64,000 nt of DNA from Psychroflexus aurantiacus (GTDB lineage Bacteria > Bacteroidota > Bacteroidia > Flavobacteriales > Flavobacteriaceae), in NCBI RefSeq assembly GCF_010820555.1, contig NZ_JAAIKD010000003.1, forward strand, positions 310,001-374,000. Reading direction: 5' to 3'. This document shows, one piece after another, positions 63,386 to 64,000 of this stretch (positions are counted from its first letter, which is position 1; each line of letters begins with the position of its first letter). The position numbers were made by a program, and so were the translations under genes. Below the pieces are notes generated by a model. The model made no database searches. It was not told where the DNA came from and saw only the letters and a program-made list of their open reading frames with translations.

Positions 63386-64000
63386 TCAAAACGCTTTCAC
63401 AGTCCATCCATGTGGATCCTCCACTCTATTGTATTGTATATCCTGTAAAGAGCTCTTAAAAAATGTACCATATGGTTTATCGATGGCAGGAAGATCAAAG
63501 TACTCTCCATCGTACTCAAATCCTTCCACTCTCACGACAGTGGCTGCAGTACCTGCTCCGAATATCTCTTTCAACTCGCCTTTTCTGGCGGCTTCAACGA
63601 TATACTTTACAGAAACCTTATCAACTATCACTTCCACATCATTATCCTTTGCCAGTTGAATAATGCTTTTTCGGGTTACCCCGTCCAGGATCCTGTCATT
63701 GGTAGGAGCTGTCAGAAGCTTGTCTCCAATTCTAAAGAAAATATTCATGGTACCGGCTTCTTCAAGATATTCATGGGAACTCGCATCGGTCCATATGATC
63801 TGATCCAGACCCTTTTCTTTGGCCAGCTTGGTCGGATAGAACTGAGCACCGTAATTACCGGCCGCTTTTGCAAAACCAACACCTCCATCAGCCGCTCGAC
63901 TGTAGTCCTGAGCAAAAATCACTTTAATAGGCTTATTGTAATAAGCCTGAGCAGGACAACCGATGATCATGAACCGATAGCGATCGGACTCTGATGCAGA
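63386..64000 (-). CDS. ilvE: Branched-chain amino-acid aminotransferase, C-terminal part (cut by window edge)
   Basis: PLP fold-type IV aminotransferase of Leu, Ile and Val. The last 204 residues are present, starting SASESDRYRFMIIGCPAQ, the frame running to the window edge. Typical segments: GGVGFAKAAGNYG with the Lys-loop neighbourhood, the conserved EAGTMNIFF, TAPTNDRILDGVTRKSII and IFGAGTAATV. The N-terminal part, including the PLP lysine region, may lie outside. It is a normal edge truncation. A repeat-rich spacer follows its stop. Confidence 0.93.
   Translation of the reverse strand, partial: SASESDRYRFMIIGCPAQAYYNKPIKVIFAQDYSRAADGGVGFAKAAGNYGAQFYPTKLAKEKGLDQIIWTDASSHEYLEEAGTMNIFFRIGDKLLTAPTNDRILDGVTRKSIIQLAKDNDVEVIVDKVSVKYIVEAARKGELKEIFGAGTAATVVRVEGFEYDGEYFDLPAIDKPYGTFFKSSLQDIQYNRVEDPHGWTVKAF

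Overview
The window is a stretch of bacterial core chromosome from the Bacteroidota, most likely family Flavobacteriaceae. Evidence: promoters of the TAnnTTTG type rather than TATAAT, few Shine-Dalgarno sequences, several TTG starts, lineage-restricted families (DUF6588, DUF2911, DUF4295, DUF3467, DUF2851, CtlX), BshC of bacillithiol synthesis, a GyrB without the enterobacterial insert, and the gene order tRNAs-tuf-tRNA-Trp-secE-nusG-rplKAJL-rpoBC. No prophage, insertion sequence, CRISPR array, rRNA operon or recognisable defence system is present. The two edge genes (mdh on the left, ilvE on the right) are cut only by the window border.

Left part, 1-16 kb, mostly minus strand: gyrB with a DUF6588 barrel-like protein and mdh; a DUF2911 protein; bshC coupled to a PLP-dependent decarboxylase; rimO; ftsY with a small membrane protein; rpmB-rpmG-DUF4295; an operon of a DEDD exonuclease, an FAH-family enzyme and cinA; a stand-alone BLUF blue-light sensor on the plus strand; and a transketolase split into two genes. 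Middle part, 16-40 kb: tgt-lptF/G, accA, dnaB (behind three DnaA-box-like sequences) and a secreted protein of unknown function on the plus strand; then a tight minus-strand operon kdsD-tatC-AhpD-like-membrane protein-lptB (envelope and LPS); recQ; a pair of guanidine-group hydrolases (CtlX and an arginine-deiminase-like enzyme); an M23-type protein without a signal peptide; ohr; meaB; MATE-75 aa-PAP2; a GNAT-like protein; a sigma-54 activator without a DNA-binding domain; grpE-dnaJ; and a YceI lipoprotein.

Right part, 40-64 kb: a long minus-strand expression block runs from four tRNA genes (Thr-TGT, Tyr-GTA, Gly-TCC, Thr-GGT) through tuf, tRNA-Trp, secE, nusG, rplK, rplA, rplJ, rplL, rpoB and rpoC to a DUF3467 gene. 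Upstream lie xerC, an acyl-CoA dehydrogenase, a ComEA-like helix-hairpin-helix protein and an AGCS transporter with an unusual periplasmic extension, then mnmD-PspC-DUF2851-SGNH hydrolase-TIGR01777 oxidoreductase. A 560 bp repeat-rich spacer follows, then ilvE.

Two themes stand out. Canonical zinc-ligand cysteines are missing from Tgt, RecQ, one DnaJ zinc site and ribosomal protein L33. Promoter boxes overlap the longest possible start codons of several genes, so downstream starts are preferred. There is no clear novel multi-gene system. The best leads are the AGCS extension, the DnaA-box cluster before dnaB, the promoter/terminator overlap at xerC, the missing hpf and rpsU beside xerC, and the repeat array before ilvE.
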